64,000 nt of DNA from Lobosporangium transversale. Its lineage: Eukaryota; Mortierellomycota; Mortierellomycetes; Mortierellales; Mortierellaceae. The notes beneath the pieces were generated by a model, which searched no databases, had not been told where the DNA came from, and worked only from the letters and a program-made list of their open reading frames with translations. Shown here piece by piece: positions 12,497 to 24,309 of this stretch (positions within the stretch are counted from its first letter, which is position 1; each line of letters begins with the position of its first letter). The stretch is from the NCBI RefSeq assembly GCF_002105155.1, contig NW_019028981.1:970501-1034500 (forward strand), in the 5' to 3' direction. Both the position numbers and the translations under genes were made by a program.

Positions 12497-13958
12497 AGGT
12501 ATACGGGCCAGAGAGGGACTGCAACAAAGCCTCTTGAGAATTGTTTTTTTTTTTTTTTTTTTTTTTTTGCATTTTATGTTGAAAACTTGAATGCAGCAAA
12601 CGGGACGGTGTTCCCTATTAAAGCTCGAAAGCCGTGGATCTCACACCGTTGAAGCAGGTCTTAAGATCTAGCCTGCCTTCAAGGATAGTAATACTGATAT
12701 CTCAGTGTTCGAGAAGTATGAGGTCTTCCATAACTCTTGAATCTTTAGGAGCTTTTCTGGGGGGTGCAGCTGTGATCGTATGCAAATGCGCAGGCACGAA
12801 CTTCAATAGCACTTATGATATGGAAGTGGGAGAGTGATGGTATGATGGTACTGAACCGCCCACGCACGTTGATCCCTCCAAACAAAATCTCGATATCATC
12901 TGCCCTCTTGATCTCCGTATCTAGAGCTGGGAGACAATCCTAGTTTCGGACAAGGTATTCGATTATCATATCCATACTTTGGGAATTAAAAGATGGGAAT
13001 ACCAGAGGTGGCAAGCATGTAGCCTCCGTTAAAGGCAAAGACTGTAGGAAGGATTGCGAAGTATGGAGGGTACCATAGCTTTTCCTTACTGCCCAAGGGG
13101 CGGAGTAAAGAGGTAGTGACATGAGTTAATTTTATTTTTGAAAAGAGATGAGCTTAAAGAACAAATATGCTCAAGGTAAAGCTTATGTGGCACCCCAAAC
13201 ACCTCAAATGACTCGAAAAACCAAAAAATGTGCAAAGTATTGGCAACCTCCATGAAAGATACTGATTGAGCCGTGCTGCTAGAGTATATTTTTTATGCAC
13301 AGGTATTCCTCTTCCACATTCATGTACATAGATATATTTAAGCTGACAATGCTTGTGTGAGTATTTAAGTCTCCGGCATATGTTGTATATTCCCAGTTCA
13401 ATGGGGGTTATATGTACAAAAAGGTCCTCTCTTGATCACCACTGTCGACTCACCGACTCACGCAGGCGTCCATTGAATTGTTCTAGTGGGTTAATTATCG
13501 ACGCGTGTTGTAACACGTACAAGAAGGATCGTCAAAACTTTGATCAGGCAAACTTTAAACGACGAACATACGTGCAATTGTGAAATGGGGGCCAATAGAA
13601 ATGAGCCAGGGCAGCATCCCAGTCTTTTTTTTCCCTCCCTCCCAAATCACATCAACGTGGAAGGAGGCGAGTCGCCCAACGCTTGAAAGAAAAGTTGCCA
13701 GAAGATAAAAGAAGCTTTAAAGAAAGGGAGATCTATTTCAGTCTGAGATGTAAAAAAAAATTACATTGCTTTGCTTCTTTCATCATCTCTCCTAGCCTTT
13801 TTATTTTGTTTTATTTCTCATCAAGACTGATCAGTAACCATTTCATCTCGCCACATAAATATACAGACAATCCAATCCAATTTCGCTGATATTCCAGTCA
13901 ATTTGTGCAAACAAAACGAAACGGGCAACTTCACACAGTGTACATACATTAAGCCATA
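11970..13958. other. Spacer between REV1 and the LHS1-type gene
   Basis: No convincing gene. It contains an A30 run near 12464-12494 and a T24 run near 12544-12568. Between about 12570 and 13560 lies homopolymer-poor DNA with short unrecognised open frames (12634-12837 plus, 12940-13122 minus, 13353-13583 plus), which may be gene relics. The last 250 bases (about 13700-13958), C/T-rich, are the likely promoter and 5' leader of the next gene. Confidence 0.5.
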
Positions 13959-14831
13959 ATGGTGCAATCAAAGATCAAAAAGAAGTCCCTGCTGGCACTG
14001 GGCGCTGTTGCTGCCCTTGCTGCCTTGTGTTTGGACACTGTGCCGGTCGATGCCGCGGTCATGTCCATTGACTATGGTACTGATTGGTTCAAGGTTGGTC
14101 TTGTCAAACCAGGCATTCCCTTTGATATCGTCCTCAACGCAGAGTCAAAGCGAAAGACTCAATCTGCCATGACTATTCGTGGTAACAATCGCGCCTTTGG
14201 ATCGGAGGCAATTAGTTTGGTAAGACACTTCACGCCTTTTTTTTCATATATATATCATATTTGGATTTTAAACAAAAGTAACCACCAACCTTTGGTTTTA
14301 TTTTTCTTACGCTTATTCGCCCATTCTATTAGGCTACTCGATTCCCTCAAGATTCATTCATCGGTCTTAAGAGAATCTTGGGTCGCGATTATGATGATAG
14401 TTATTGCGCTGAGTTCCGTAACACATTTACCAATAAAATGCTCAAGGATGAGGTCCGTGGCACTGCAGTGTTCGAAACGACGGCCGGTAATAAGTATTCA
14501 GTTGAGGAACTGGTGGCCATGCAACTGGCTCTTGCTAAACAGCAAGCTGAAGAGACCGCTGGAGAGACCATCAAGGATGTGGTCCTCTCAGTAAGTAATA
14601 GTTGGTACTGAAATGCCGAAAAGTACTTGAAGGAAAAAGAAAAATATCTAATTATACATTTCCTTCAATTTCTAGATTCCTCCTTACTTTAGTCAGTTTG
14701 AGCGTCAGGCATTGCTCGATGCCGCCGAATTAGCAGGATTGCATGTCCTGTCTCTAATCCACGATGAATCTGCTGGTATGTACACAGAATAGGAGCTGAT
14801 GGACTTAAAGCATAAATGGGAGACTAACGAG

Positions 14832-14881
<50 letters not shown>

Positions 14882-15303
14882 TGATTTGGTATTGAATTAT
14901 AGTTGCGCTCAACTACGCCATGACTAGATCATTCCCTCAGGAGCAATGTCACATCTTTTACGACATGGGTGCTGGAAGCACCGTTGCTAGTGTGGCTTGT
15001 TTCCAGGACTTGTCCGTGAAGGATGTTGGTAAATTTAACAAAACTGTTCAACAAGTCGAGATCAAGGCTGTGGGTTATGATCGCACTTTGGGAGGACATG
15101 ATGTTGACGTCCGTCTTCAAAAATTCCTTGCTGAAAAGTTCCAGGAGCAGTCTGGCTCCAAAATCAGTGTACCTGTTGTTCAAAATGAACGTGCGATGGC
15201 CAAGCTCCTCAAGGAAGCTAACAGAGTGAAGCAGATCCTCAGTGCTAACACAGAGACAATGGCATCAGTAAGTCTACATTATTATCTTATCGTTTGCGAG
15301 CTC

Positions 15304-15334
<31 letters not shown>

Positions 15335-17171
15335 ATCCTTAATTGACATCACTCTGTCATATCATTCTGTTGCATAGGTGGAAAATTTGACTGATGAGAT
15401 AGATTTCAGAATTAAAGTGACCCGTGCTGAATTGGAGGAGATTTCCAAGGATCTTTTTATACGTGTCAGGGGGCCCATTGATGCTGCATTAGCAGAAAGT
15501 AACATGAAGCTAGCGGACATTCAATCGCTTGTTTTGGTGGGTGGCGGTGTACGCGTGCCTGCTGTTCAGGCGAATCTGGCTGCTGTTGTGGGCGAAGAGA
15601 AGATTGCCAAGAATGTCAATGGAGATGAAGCTGCAGTCATGGGCGCAGTGTTCCGAGCTGCCAGCTTGAGTAGGCAGTTTAAGGTGAAGGAAGTCCGCCT
15701 CAAGGATGTTTCTCTCCTCCCTATTGAGGTCAAATATACCGGCGAAGCCAAGGATGCTGCCACTCCTGGAAAGCTTTTTTTGACACCGATCTTCAACAAA
15801 AATTCTGTTTTGGGTACCCGAAAGACCATGAGCTTTAAGCGCGTCACAGACTTCAGCTTCGATTTGGAATACGGTCAGGTGTCGAATGAGCATGAAGCAG
15901 AGCTTACGAGCAAACAGATTGCACATGTCTCCCTGTCGGGGTTGACGGAAGCCATCAACAAATTCAAGGATGTAAGTGTGACTACTCCTACTGTTAAGGT
16001 GACCATTGAGCTCTCTGACTCTGGTTTGTTAGGTGTTGGAGAGGCAGTCGCTAGCATTGAGACAGACAATTCCAAGAAGGCATCTCTTGCAGACAAAGTC
16101 AAGTCTTTCTTTGGCGGAAGTGACAAGAATGGAGATGTTAAAGATGCTGAGCCCAAGGACAATGGGGACGAACAAGAGGGCAAGGATGATCAAGAACAAG
16201 GTGATGGTAAAGATACTTCTGACAAGAACGAAGACAAGACAGAGAGTAACAACAACAGCAGCACCGATCCATCAGCTAAGAATGAGACTGTTGTGACCAC
16301 TCAGATTGAGAAGGTTGTATTAAAAGTGCAGACAGAGTATAGGGGCATTGCACCTCTTAGTGATTCTGAGATGAAAGAGTCCTTGAACAAGATTCAGAAG
16401 CTGGATGCGTTGGATGCAGCGAAGCGTGCACGTGAGGAAGCCAGGAATGCACTCGAATCGTTCTTATATCGTGGCCGAGAACTATTGTATAAGGACGAGA
16501 TCATTGAGGTATCAACGGAGGAACAACGGAAAGAACTGTCTGACATGTTGTCGACTGTGTCAGAATGGCTGGATGATAATGAGGATGCGGAGACAAACGA
16601 GTTCCAGACGCGTTTGAAGGAACTTCGCAAGATTGAGCGACCTCTGTCAGTCCGTGCTGCTGAGCATGTCTCGAGACCAAAGGCATTTGCATCGCTTACT
16701 TCGTCTGTGACGATGGCACGTACAGTGGGTGAGCAATTGTTGTCTGGCGAAGGTGCTTTCCATGATCCTGCTGATGTGCAAAAACTATTTGATGCTTGCG
16801 ATGATGTATTGGCATGGATCAAGAAGAAGGAGGCTGAGCAGGCAGCGCTTCCTCTCTGGCAAGATGGTGTGGTGACGACACGCGAGATCCAATTGCGTGG
16901 AAGTGTTGTGGAGCGGGAAATGCACCGGTTGATGACCATGAAGAGGCCTAAAGTTGTCAAGAAGAAGGAGGATGAAAAAGTCAACACGACCGAGTCGGAG
17001 GATGAAAAGAATAACCAATCTTCCAAGGCTGAAGAGGGCGTCAAGGAGAATGAGACGAGGCCTCTGGAGGAAAAAGATTTAGAGGGTAATCAGGAAGACC
17101 AGGGTGAGAAGGAGCAGGAAAAGTCAGAGGAGCCCATTGATTCTGTGAAGCACCCAAAGGATGAGCTGTAA
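13959..17171 (+). CDS. LHS1: ER-lumenal HSP70-family chaperone, LHS1/HYOU1 (GRP170) type
   Basis: Large atypical HSP70 that helps protein import into the ER and acts as nucleotide exchange factor for BiP. Exons 13959-14219, 14333-14590, 14676-14775, 14903-15267, 15378-17171; 925 aa. A basic start (MVQSKIKKK) and hydrophobic stretch form a signal peptide of about 33 residues, followed directly by the ATPase motif [16 protein letters not shown]. The phosphate-2 motif [13 protein letters not shown] and adenosine motif [12 protein letters not shown] are both visible. An acidic, Asn-rich linker (about residues 640-695) and a charged C-terminal helical region follow, typical of GRP170. The protein ends HPKDEL, an ER-retrieval signal. 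Intron 3 holds a T33A12 block and intron 4 an A-run. A run of about 21 A abuts the stop codon. Confidence 0.94.
14837..14881 (+). repeat. T33-A12 homopolymer block in intron 3 of the LHS1-type gene
   Basis: A T-run turns directly into an A-run, giving a potential 12-bp hairpin stem in the intron. Similar T/A blocks occur at 17973-18007 (KDSR), 20551-20589 (CK2 beta) and 44761-44805 (HECT ligase). Confidence 0.95.
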
Positions 17172-17559
17172 AAAAAAAAAAAAAAAAAAAAATCTTTTAA
17201 ATAGTCCTAGTATTATAAATTTCAGCATCTAAAAAGTAGAAAGTCATGATCAAAATAATCCACGATACAGTATTGCAGGCAATGCAAGCAACAGCTGTTG
17301 AACCAAAATAAATTCATAATCAAACATGTATGCAACAGAAGAATATGATCAATGCGTTGATGTTCAAACGAAGCATTTGTCAAATTATAGTGGCTGGTTT
17401 TTATGTGTAACCATCGGCTTTTTCACTCTCAGCCTCAGTTGAAGTGAACACATTCAAGGAAGCAACCCATCACTTTTTTTTTATTTTCATCTGAGATCAT
17501 CTAACATCCTTCCTCTCGTTTCAAAAAAGACACGTTTCTCATTTTAGTATCACCATACC
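17172..17559. other. Spacer between the LHS1-type gene and KDSR
   Basis: Starts with the A-run that touches the upstream stop codon (17170-17192), then unremarkable AT-rich sequence. The stretch before the KDSR start (about 17400-17559) is pyrimidine-rich and probably holds its promoter. I see no gene. Confidence 0.5.
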
Positions 17560-17972
17560 ATGACCTGGTCACCTGCCGACTTGCTCTGGTCCCTGACTAA
17601 TAGAGCATCCCTAACGGTGTTTGAGTCGATATGTGCTAATCTGTTCCTGGTTCTTGTCGCTTCTCTTGGTGTGACTCCGGTGTACAATCTATTGAAGGGC
17701 AACCAATTCCCAACCAAGGGCAAGGTAACTATTATATTCATTATAATACCCATAGCTAAAATGGTTTTTATAATGAGTATCAAGCATGATTGTTTGACCT
17801 AATATCGCTTTTGTAAAATTGCTTTCAAATAGCATGTATACGTTACTGGAGGAAGTATTGGATTGGGGCGTGCTGTAGCGATCGAGTTGGCCAAACAAGG
17901 TGCTCATGTCACTATCGTAGCACGTAAAGAGGGCCCATTAAAGGAAACCGTTGAACTTATGAAGGTTTGCTA

Positions 17973-18007
<35 letters not shown>

Positions 18008-18390
18008 TATTAAGATATCCTGGATCAGCTTTTTTTATTATTATTATTAAAAGCTTTTTCTTGAATTTTTTTTTTTTTTTTTTTTTTTTTTTTCTAATAG
18101 CAAGCTGCCGCGGCACAGAAAATCAAGAGCAAGGATCATCATGTTGAGCAAAAGTTCCATTGGATCAGTGCGGATGTCTCGAACAGGGAGCAGTCGATCC
18201 GTGCGTTGGATGAGGCTTCTGCGTTTCACAGTGGTCAAGTTCCAGAGATCATCATCATCTGTGCTGGCACAGCCATCCCAAAACTGTTTGTCGAAGCTTC
18301 GATTGAGGAATTTGAGATGCAGATGAGGCTCAATTACTTTGGAGCGTTATATACAGTTCATGTATGAAAATCTCCTTCAGGATCTTTACA

Positions 18391-18425
<35 letters not shown>

Positions 18426-19349
18426 ATGGACATAGACCCAAGCATACTCACTCTAGTAATATGGCATATATATGCCTATATACTTATTACTATTATTATT
18501 ATTATCTAGGAAGCTGTGCGACGCATGGTCGATACGGATGTCAAGGGTAAGGTTGTGCTCACAGCGTCAACCATGGGTTTAATAGGCTTTGCAGGATACA
18601 GCAGCTATGCGCCTACCAAATTCGCCGTACGAGGATTGGCAGAATGTTTGCGTAATGAATTTTTGATGTATGGTCTTGGTCTCCACATTTACTTCCCGGG
18701 AACCATGTTCACTCCTGGCTTTGATAACGAGGTATTTGTGTGTGTGTTTTTTTTTTTTTTTTTTTTTTTTTTGTTTCTAAAAAAGAGGAAGGGAAAGATA
18801 TATGGATATATCAACCAAGTCCTAAAATAACGTGCCATTCCTTTAGAACTTGACAAAGCCTTTGGTGACCAGAGAGATTGAGGGAAGCTCAGGCATAACG
18901 TCCGAGGAGGCTGCCAAAGGAATGTTTAAAGGTAAATATGGATGGGACGGACTGATACTTTTACAATACAAACAAAGGTGTTTGTATCTATTTACATGTA
19001 TTAACGACTTTTCCCTATAAATTTACAAAACCCAAAGGTCTCCGAAAGGGATATTACGCAGTAACGACTGATTTTGAGACCGACTTTTTACGGATCTCTG
19101 CAAAGGGAGTTACACCCATGTCTAGCGTTGGGTGGGATTATCTTTTAGGACTGGTAGCACCTGTAAGTCATCCCTTGATTAGTCCTTACAGTGCGAGGAG
19201 GTTTTTAATAAACAGACAGAAAAATATTCATACTTTTTTATTTTTTATTTTTTTTTTTTATTTTTTAGTTTGGAGCAGCTCAATTTCTATGGGAAACCAA
19301 CTCCAAGGTCAAGAACTTTGGCAAGAAGCTGCTTAAAAAGGATCTTTAA
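17560..19349 (+). CDS. TSC10: 3-ketodihydrosphingosine reductase (short-chain dehydrogenase)
   Basis: NADPH-dependent reduction of 3-ketodihydrosphingosine to dihydrosphingosine, second step of sphingolipid synthesis, on the ER membrane. Seven exons: 17560-17724, 17833-17964, 18101-18361, 18510-18731, 18847-18931, 19038-19162, 19269-19349; 356 aa, close to the family's usual 320-350. One hydrophobic segment at about residues 18-46 precedes the Rossmann signature TGGSIGLGRA. Further SDR motifs: NYFGALYTVH, then the catalytic Ser in LTASTMG and the Tyr/Lys pair in YAPTKFAVRG, with PGTMFTPGF downstream as in KDSR. Introns 2 and 3 contain T-runs of 24-30 nt beside their splice sites. Tail-to-tail with the CK2 beta gene. 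Confidence 0.93.
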
Positions 19350-20000
19350 TGCAATCTTTTATGTAATCTGTAGACATTTCAAAGTTCAAGATCTTTATAA
19401 ATAATATTTTAATAAATAAATGTATGAAAAAGTCGCTGCAATACTGCCTATGGACACGCAAGTGCCTTAACGCGGTCCTGGCCCTGTGTGCAGTCAAGAA
19501 TTATATTTAATATAATTTTTTTTTTTACTCTTGGCAAAAGAACGATTGTCTTTTTCTTTGGCGCCACTGAGAAGACACAGAGGAAATGTTCAGTCAATGG
19601 CCCATTCTTTCATCTTGGTTTGCCGTTGTGATGCTCTTGTAGAAACATCGATCAGACATCTTATCATCACAAAATATCTTTCAGATGAAAGCAGGGAAGA
19701 AAAAAGGTAAAAGTGACAGCGCAATAGTATTATGGTGAAAATTTAAATAGTGTGAGTGGGGTGTTGGTGTGAGTAAATGCTTTTTCGTGAATATGAATTT
19801 TGAACAGGTTTTTTCCTACTCTATTGCGCCCTTTCTCATACATAAACGATATCAACAACAGCAACAACAACAACAACAACAACAACAACAGCGACGAAGA
19901 AAAAAAATAAATAAATAAATAAATAGAGAGGTAGAGAGAGAATTGCCTGGTCAGGAAAACAAAAATGACTAATGTTTTGATTTTTCTTTTTCTTTTTCTT
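19350..20000. other. Convergent spacer between KDSR and CK2 beta
   Basis: No gene seen. It contains several AATAAA-like signals near 19400-19421. It also holds a CAA/CAG trinucleotide tract at about 19855-19891 followed by AAAT repeats at about 19903-19926. Confidence 0.6.
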
Positions 20001-21570
20001 TTACTGTTTGTCGTTTTCATCTTGCTCCTTTGCATCCTTAATCAATCTGCCACTGGCATCCAATGTATTAGGGTCCTGTTTAATCCTGAGCCATTGCATA
20101 CGAGGTCCACAGCGGCTATACTCTGAAATCTTGAATCCATAGATGGCGGGTGTATAAATCTTGTTTGGAATATTGGGGACCAACTCCGGATAGATGTGGA
20201 ACAGCATGTGTGCAAACGTTGTTCCAAAGTATGCACCTGATGAAAAAAGAGAGGGAAAAAAAGGGAAAAATGTAGTCAGACATAAAGTTGTAGAGGGCAC
20301 GGGTATGGTTGGGTACGAAAGCTATCGACTGGAAAAATGATCTTACCATCCAAATTATGATAGCGGGAACTAGGAGGCGAATAAATATCCTGACAGTTGG
20401 GGCAGTAAAGCTTTACAGTTTCTACACCTGGAAGGTCATATCGTCCACATGGTACAACGTTTGTTGATTGACAATAAGTTCGGGGACAGCTTCCAAAGTG
20501 TCCAGCTTGGTATTTATCCGCCTATCCGAGAGCGAAAGAGAGCGTTAAAGTTTTTTTTTTTTTTATTTTTTTTTTTTTAAAAAAAAAAATTATTCTCTTG
20601 GTGTTATTCCTTTTGTTGAGGTATGGCTTCACAGATTTTTCGGAGTATGTTGTGTGTGTGATTGTTTAATTGATCCGATCCTGTGAAAGCAAGGGTTTAA
20701 ATAAGGGATTACGTTACCATCTGCTGTAGACCTTGCCGTGTGACGATGAACCGTTGGTGAATTAGACCGTAAAGCTGCTCTGCTGAAGCCTCTACAATTG
20801 AAACATCTGGGACTTTTGTGCTATCCTCCTCTATTTATCGCCAACATTCAACCAAGAATTGAAAGGTGAAAGTGTCAATGGCTGAGGTGATAGTATGCAT
20901 TTTAGCATCAGGAAAATGCTATTTCAAATCAAATGTTTGCTCACCAGGCTCAAGGTCAAGAATCATCTCCAAGGCCTCCTTGTAAAAGGGCACGATGGAA
21001 TTGAGACCTGTCAGGTTGAAGTCATCCTCCACAAATTCGTCGGCGACCTCGGCAAAGTACTGATGTCCTCCAAGGGAACAAAACCAAGCGATCCAGGGCA
21101 TGGATTCTGTGCCTGAATCGTTGGAGGCATCTGTTCCTAATGTGAAGTGGACATGTAGATGATCATGATGAGCAAGTAAATAAAATCATTATAATAAAAA
21201 TGTAGCTTGAATAAGTACAGGAACTGAAGTGGTTCGGGATAATGTCGTATCACGAGAAGGCATGAAGAGAGTATAGGATATATTTTTCTTGAGGGATGTT
21301 GTGATTCCATAATAATCCGTGATTGTCTGTTGCTGCACTGGGTTTTGTTGCTTCTTTAAGAAAATAAGGGGGATCTTGGCTCAGAAAACGTTGGGGAGTA
21401 AGATAGAAATCAAAGAGTTTTTGCTTACCATAATACTCATCAGCTGCATACTCTCCTTGCAGTTGCTCCTCCTCCTCCTCCTCCTCCTCCTCCTCCTCCT
21501 CGACATCACCAGCATTACGCATATCTCTCACTTGCTGCTGATGCTGAAGGTGAAGGTCGTGTGAAGACAT
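20001..21570 (-). CDS. CKB1: Casein kinase 2 regulatory subunit beta
   Basis: Dimeric zinc-stabilised subunit of the CK2 holoenzyme, controlling substrate choice of the constitutive kinase. Five exons in order: 21570-21429, 21136-20945, 20830-20718, 20521-20347, 20236-20001; 285 aa. Family motifs: WIAWFCSLGGHQYFAEV, DFNLTGL, QRFIVTRQGL, the zinc ligands CPRTYC with YCPNC, and the C-terminal GAYFGTTFAHM with RIYGFKI-like sequence (IYGFKISEY). Before the conserved core sits a run of 12 Glu encoded by a GAG/GAA repeat (about 21465-21502). Such acidic tracts occur in fungal CKB proteins but this one is pure and may vary in length. Divergent from PAN3, sharing a 1.2 kb spacer. Confidence 0.95.
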
Positions 21571-22743
21571 GGCTCAAATCCCTTGTATTTTTTTTTTATT
21601 TTTTTTTATATATATTTATTTTCTATTGATTCCAAGGAGGCTGTTTATTCGTCCTTTTTTCTATGGTCCCTTGTCCTTTGCAGTTTACAATCCAGAGTGA
21701 TTTGTATGCTGGTTGCGAGAGAAAGGGAAAGGGAAAGGGAAAGGGAAAGGGAAAGGAAAAGGGATAGGGATGGAAGAAAAGAAGATGAGTGTGTGGCCGT
21801 GTGGCGAGGCAGGGAAAAAGTTTGTCAAAAGAGGTTATAAGGTTATATGCACCTCTATATTACAATGTATTTAGTGGTTACAAGTCAATGAAGGCAAGGA
21901 CAGAAGAAGAAGGAGAAAAGAAAAAGAAAAGGAAAAGGAAAAAGAAGAAGAGGAAAGAAAGAAGAAGAGGAGGAAGGAAGGAAGAAAAGGAAAGGAAAGG
22001 AAGAGATCAAAAAAAAAAAAAAAAAAAAAAAAGTTAATCTTCAATCGATGGAATGGAAATAAAAATGAGATGAAGTTTAATTTTTTGTGCTTTAGTAATG
22101 ACTTTGTATTGCAACAGCAAAGGACAGCAAAGCAAAAGCAAAGCAAAGCAAAAGCAAAGCAAAGCAAAAGCAAAAGCAAAGCAAAAGCAAAGAGGACAAA
22201 ATAGCACGGATGATAGCACGATGGCACAAAGCACGATAGCACAATAGCACAATAGAACGCAGCAGTCTACAGTAATTTTCTACACCCCAATAGCAAAAAC
22301 CGATGCATTCTGATCTGCTTTGTTCATCTTGATCAGCTTTTTTTTTTATTGTTTTCTTTTAGAGGCTGAAATTACGTCACCATTCTTTTTTTTTTTTTTT
22401 TTTTTTCTTCTTCTTCTCAAGAAAAGAGTGTATGGTATTGTATGGTATGAGATGGAGAAAAAAAAAAAAAAAAAAAAAAAAAATCTAAAAAAAAAGAGGA
22501 CGTTCATAGAGAGATGAAATAGGGAAAGGGCAGATCTCTTCATTGCCTCAAAGAAGAACTTCATTAACACACAAAAGAGTTTAACTCCTTCTCTTTCTCT
22601 CTCTTTTATTTTTTTACTTTCTCTCTCTCTTTCTTTTCTTTTTTTTTTTGCTCCCCCCTTTTCCCTTCTCTTCTTACAATTCTTTTTTATTTTTATTTTT
22701 ATCTTTTATTCTTTTTTGGCTCATTCCATCTTTGCTCTTCGCA
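21571..22743. other. Divergent promoter spacer between CK2 beta and PAN3, rich in simple repeats
   Basis: Contains GGGAAA repeats (about 21720-21762), an A/G-rich block (21900-22005), an A25 run (22009-22032), AGCAAA-type repeats (22126-22192), an AGCACAAT-type tract (22203-22254), T24 (22386-22407) and A25 (22458-22484). The C/T-rich stretch 22585-22743 is the likely PAN3 leader. No coding region is supported. Confidence 0.7.
22126..22192. repeat. AGCAAA/AGCAA tandem repeat
   Basis: About 12 units alternating AGCAAA and AGCAAAGC-type spacing, followed by imperfect AGCACGATAGCACAAT units to about 22254. It lies in the CK2 beta/PAN3 divergent spacer. Confidence 0.9.
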
Positions 22744-23498
22744 ATGGCTTCTGCTATTCCCATCATAGCCCCTCCAGGGGTATCAGTCAACGACAATAAC
22801 CCTAATCCTACCAACAACCCTAATGTCAACTCTTCATCCGCCTCTGAAGCTTCATGGACAGCAAAGACCCCAACCGCTTCCACTCCAAAACCATCTGCTT
22901 CAACCACCCCTTCCACTAAACGTAACGGATAACTTTTTTTATTTTTATTTTTTCTTTTCCTCTCCTTTATCTTTTACTGTCAATATCCTAATTGATTTAG
23001 AGTGTTCTTTTTTTTTTTTTTTTTTTCCTTTTTTCCTCGCGTGTTTGTTCGTTCAATTGACTGATGATAATCATGTATTTTATACTCTCCTATTGTCTCT
23101 TTTCAATCTTAGCTGCCTCCGTGACAAATAGTAATAAAGCTCGCACCTGCCGTAATATCGTGATCCATGGCTTCTGCAAGTACGAGGGCAAAGGTTGCGA
23201 GTTCAACCATGACGTCGTAAGCTACTTTGAAGTATTTCAGTGTGTGTAACCGTTGTGGGTGAGTTGCAAGACATTTTTGTTTTAAATAATTCCATGCATA
23301 TCATGTATCATTTCACATATTGTAGGGAAAACCAACTTCGGTTGCAAGTCCTGAAGTGTAAGCAGCCCCATTTTGTTTATCACCATTTCTATTAAAGACA
23401 ACCCTCGGACCCATCCTGCCCACCTTTTTTATTTTTTATTTTTTATTTTTTATTTTATTTTATTTTTTTTATTACTCTATCAGATCATACAACAACTC

Positions 23499-23535
<37 letters not shown>

Positions 23536-24276
23536 TATCAGATCAAAGGCAAAACTTCATGTCAATTCGCCCATCTTTAAACCCTCAAACCTCAGCACAG
23601 GCTCTGTCAAAGCGGATGCTATTCATGCTCCCGAGTTTGTTCCCAAGGGAAGTCAAGGTAATGAATAGTCTCTGCATCATCCTTCTTCACACAATCATTT
23701 CATATAGTTCTCTTTGGTTGATTGTGCTTTTTATTTTTTCAGATCTTCTAACCTTCAACCTGTCATTATCTCGGTGTTAACCTTAGATTCCAACACGGTC
23801 ACTGGAGCTGTCTATCCTGATGCGCGTCAAATGTATGAGAACGAGGATACTCCATCATTTAATTTCGATTTTTTATTTTTTATTTTTATTTTTTTATTTT
23901 TTTATTTTCTGTCAATGTCTATCTTCAAGAAACCATCTGGACTATGTCGAACCTGCTTTCGCTCTAACGGATCCTTACATCTTGCGTCCCATAATGATAG
24001 GACCCATCCTTATACAACACAAAATAATCTTATGACCAATATCAATAATCTCTCTGGCAACTTTTCGCAATTTACTATTAATGATGTGAGTGCCATTATT
24101 CTTATCGCTGGATCAGATGGAGGGAGCGATAGGCAATTTGGACTCAAAGGACGTTTCAACCAACATTGTTTGATAGATGTCCATTCCTGGAGCAGTACCC
24201 GGGAACTACTATGCTGAAGGTTCCATGAACAACTATTATTTTCAAGGAGGTGGAACTATGGTCCAGCAACCTGTAA

Positions 24277-24309
<33 letters not shown>

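Noticed and set aside
16394-17044. 216-codon minus-strand open frame, Ser-rich
   Set aside because: It lies wholly antisense to the last exon of the LHS1-type gene, whose frame carries recognisable domains and a KDEL end. The antisense frame has low-complexity Ser runs expected from the complement of acidic codons.
21871-22252. Minus-strand hydrophobic Phe/Leu/Cys-rich frames
   Set aside because: They come from AGCAAA and A/G-rich simple repeats in the CK2 beta/PAN3 spacer and do not look like a membrane protein with loops.
22120-22254. Possible CRISPR-like or telomeric array
   Set aside because: The units are short tandem AGCAAA repeats without spacers, and this is a eukaryotic nuclear region. 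They do not match a telomere repeat.
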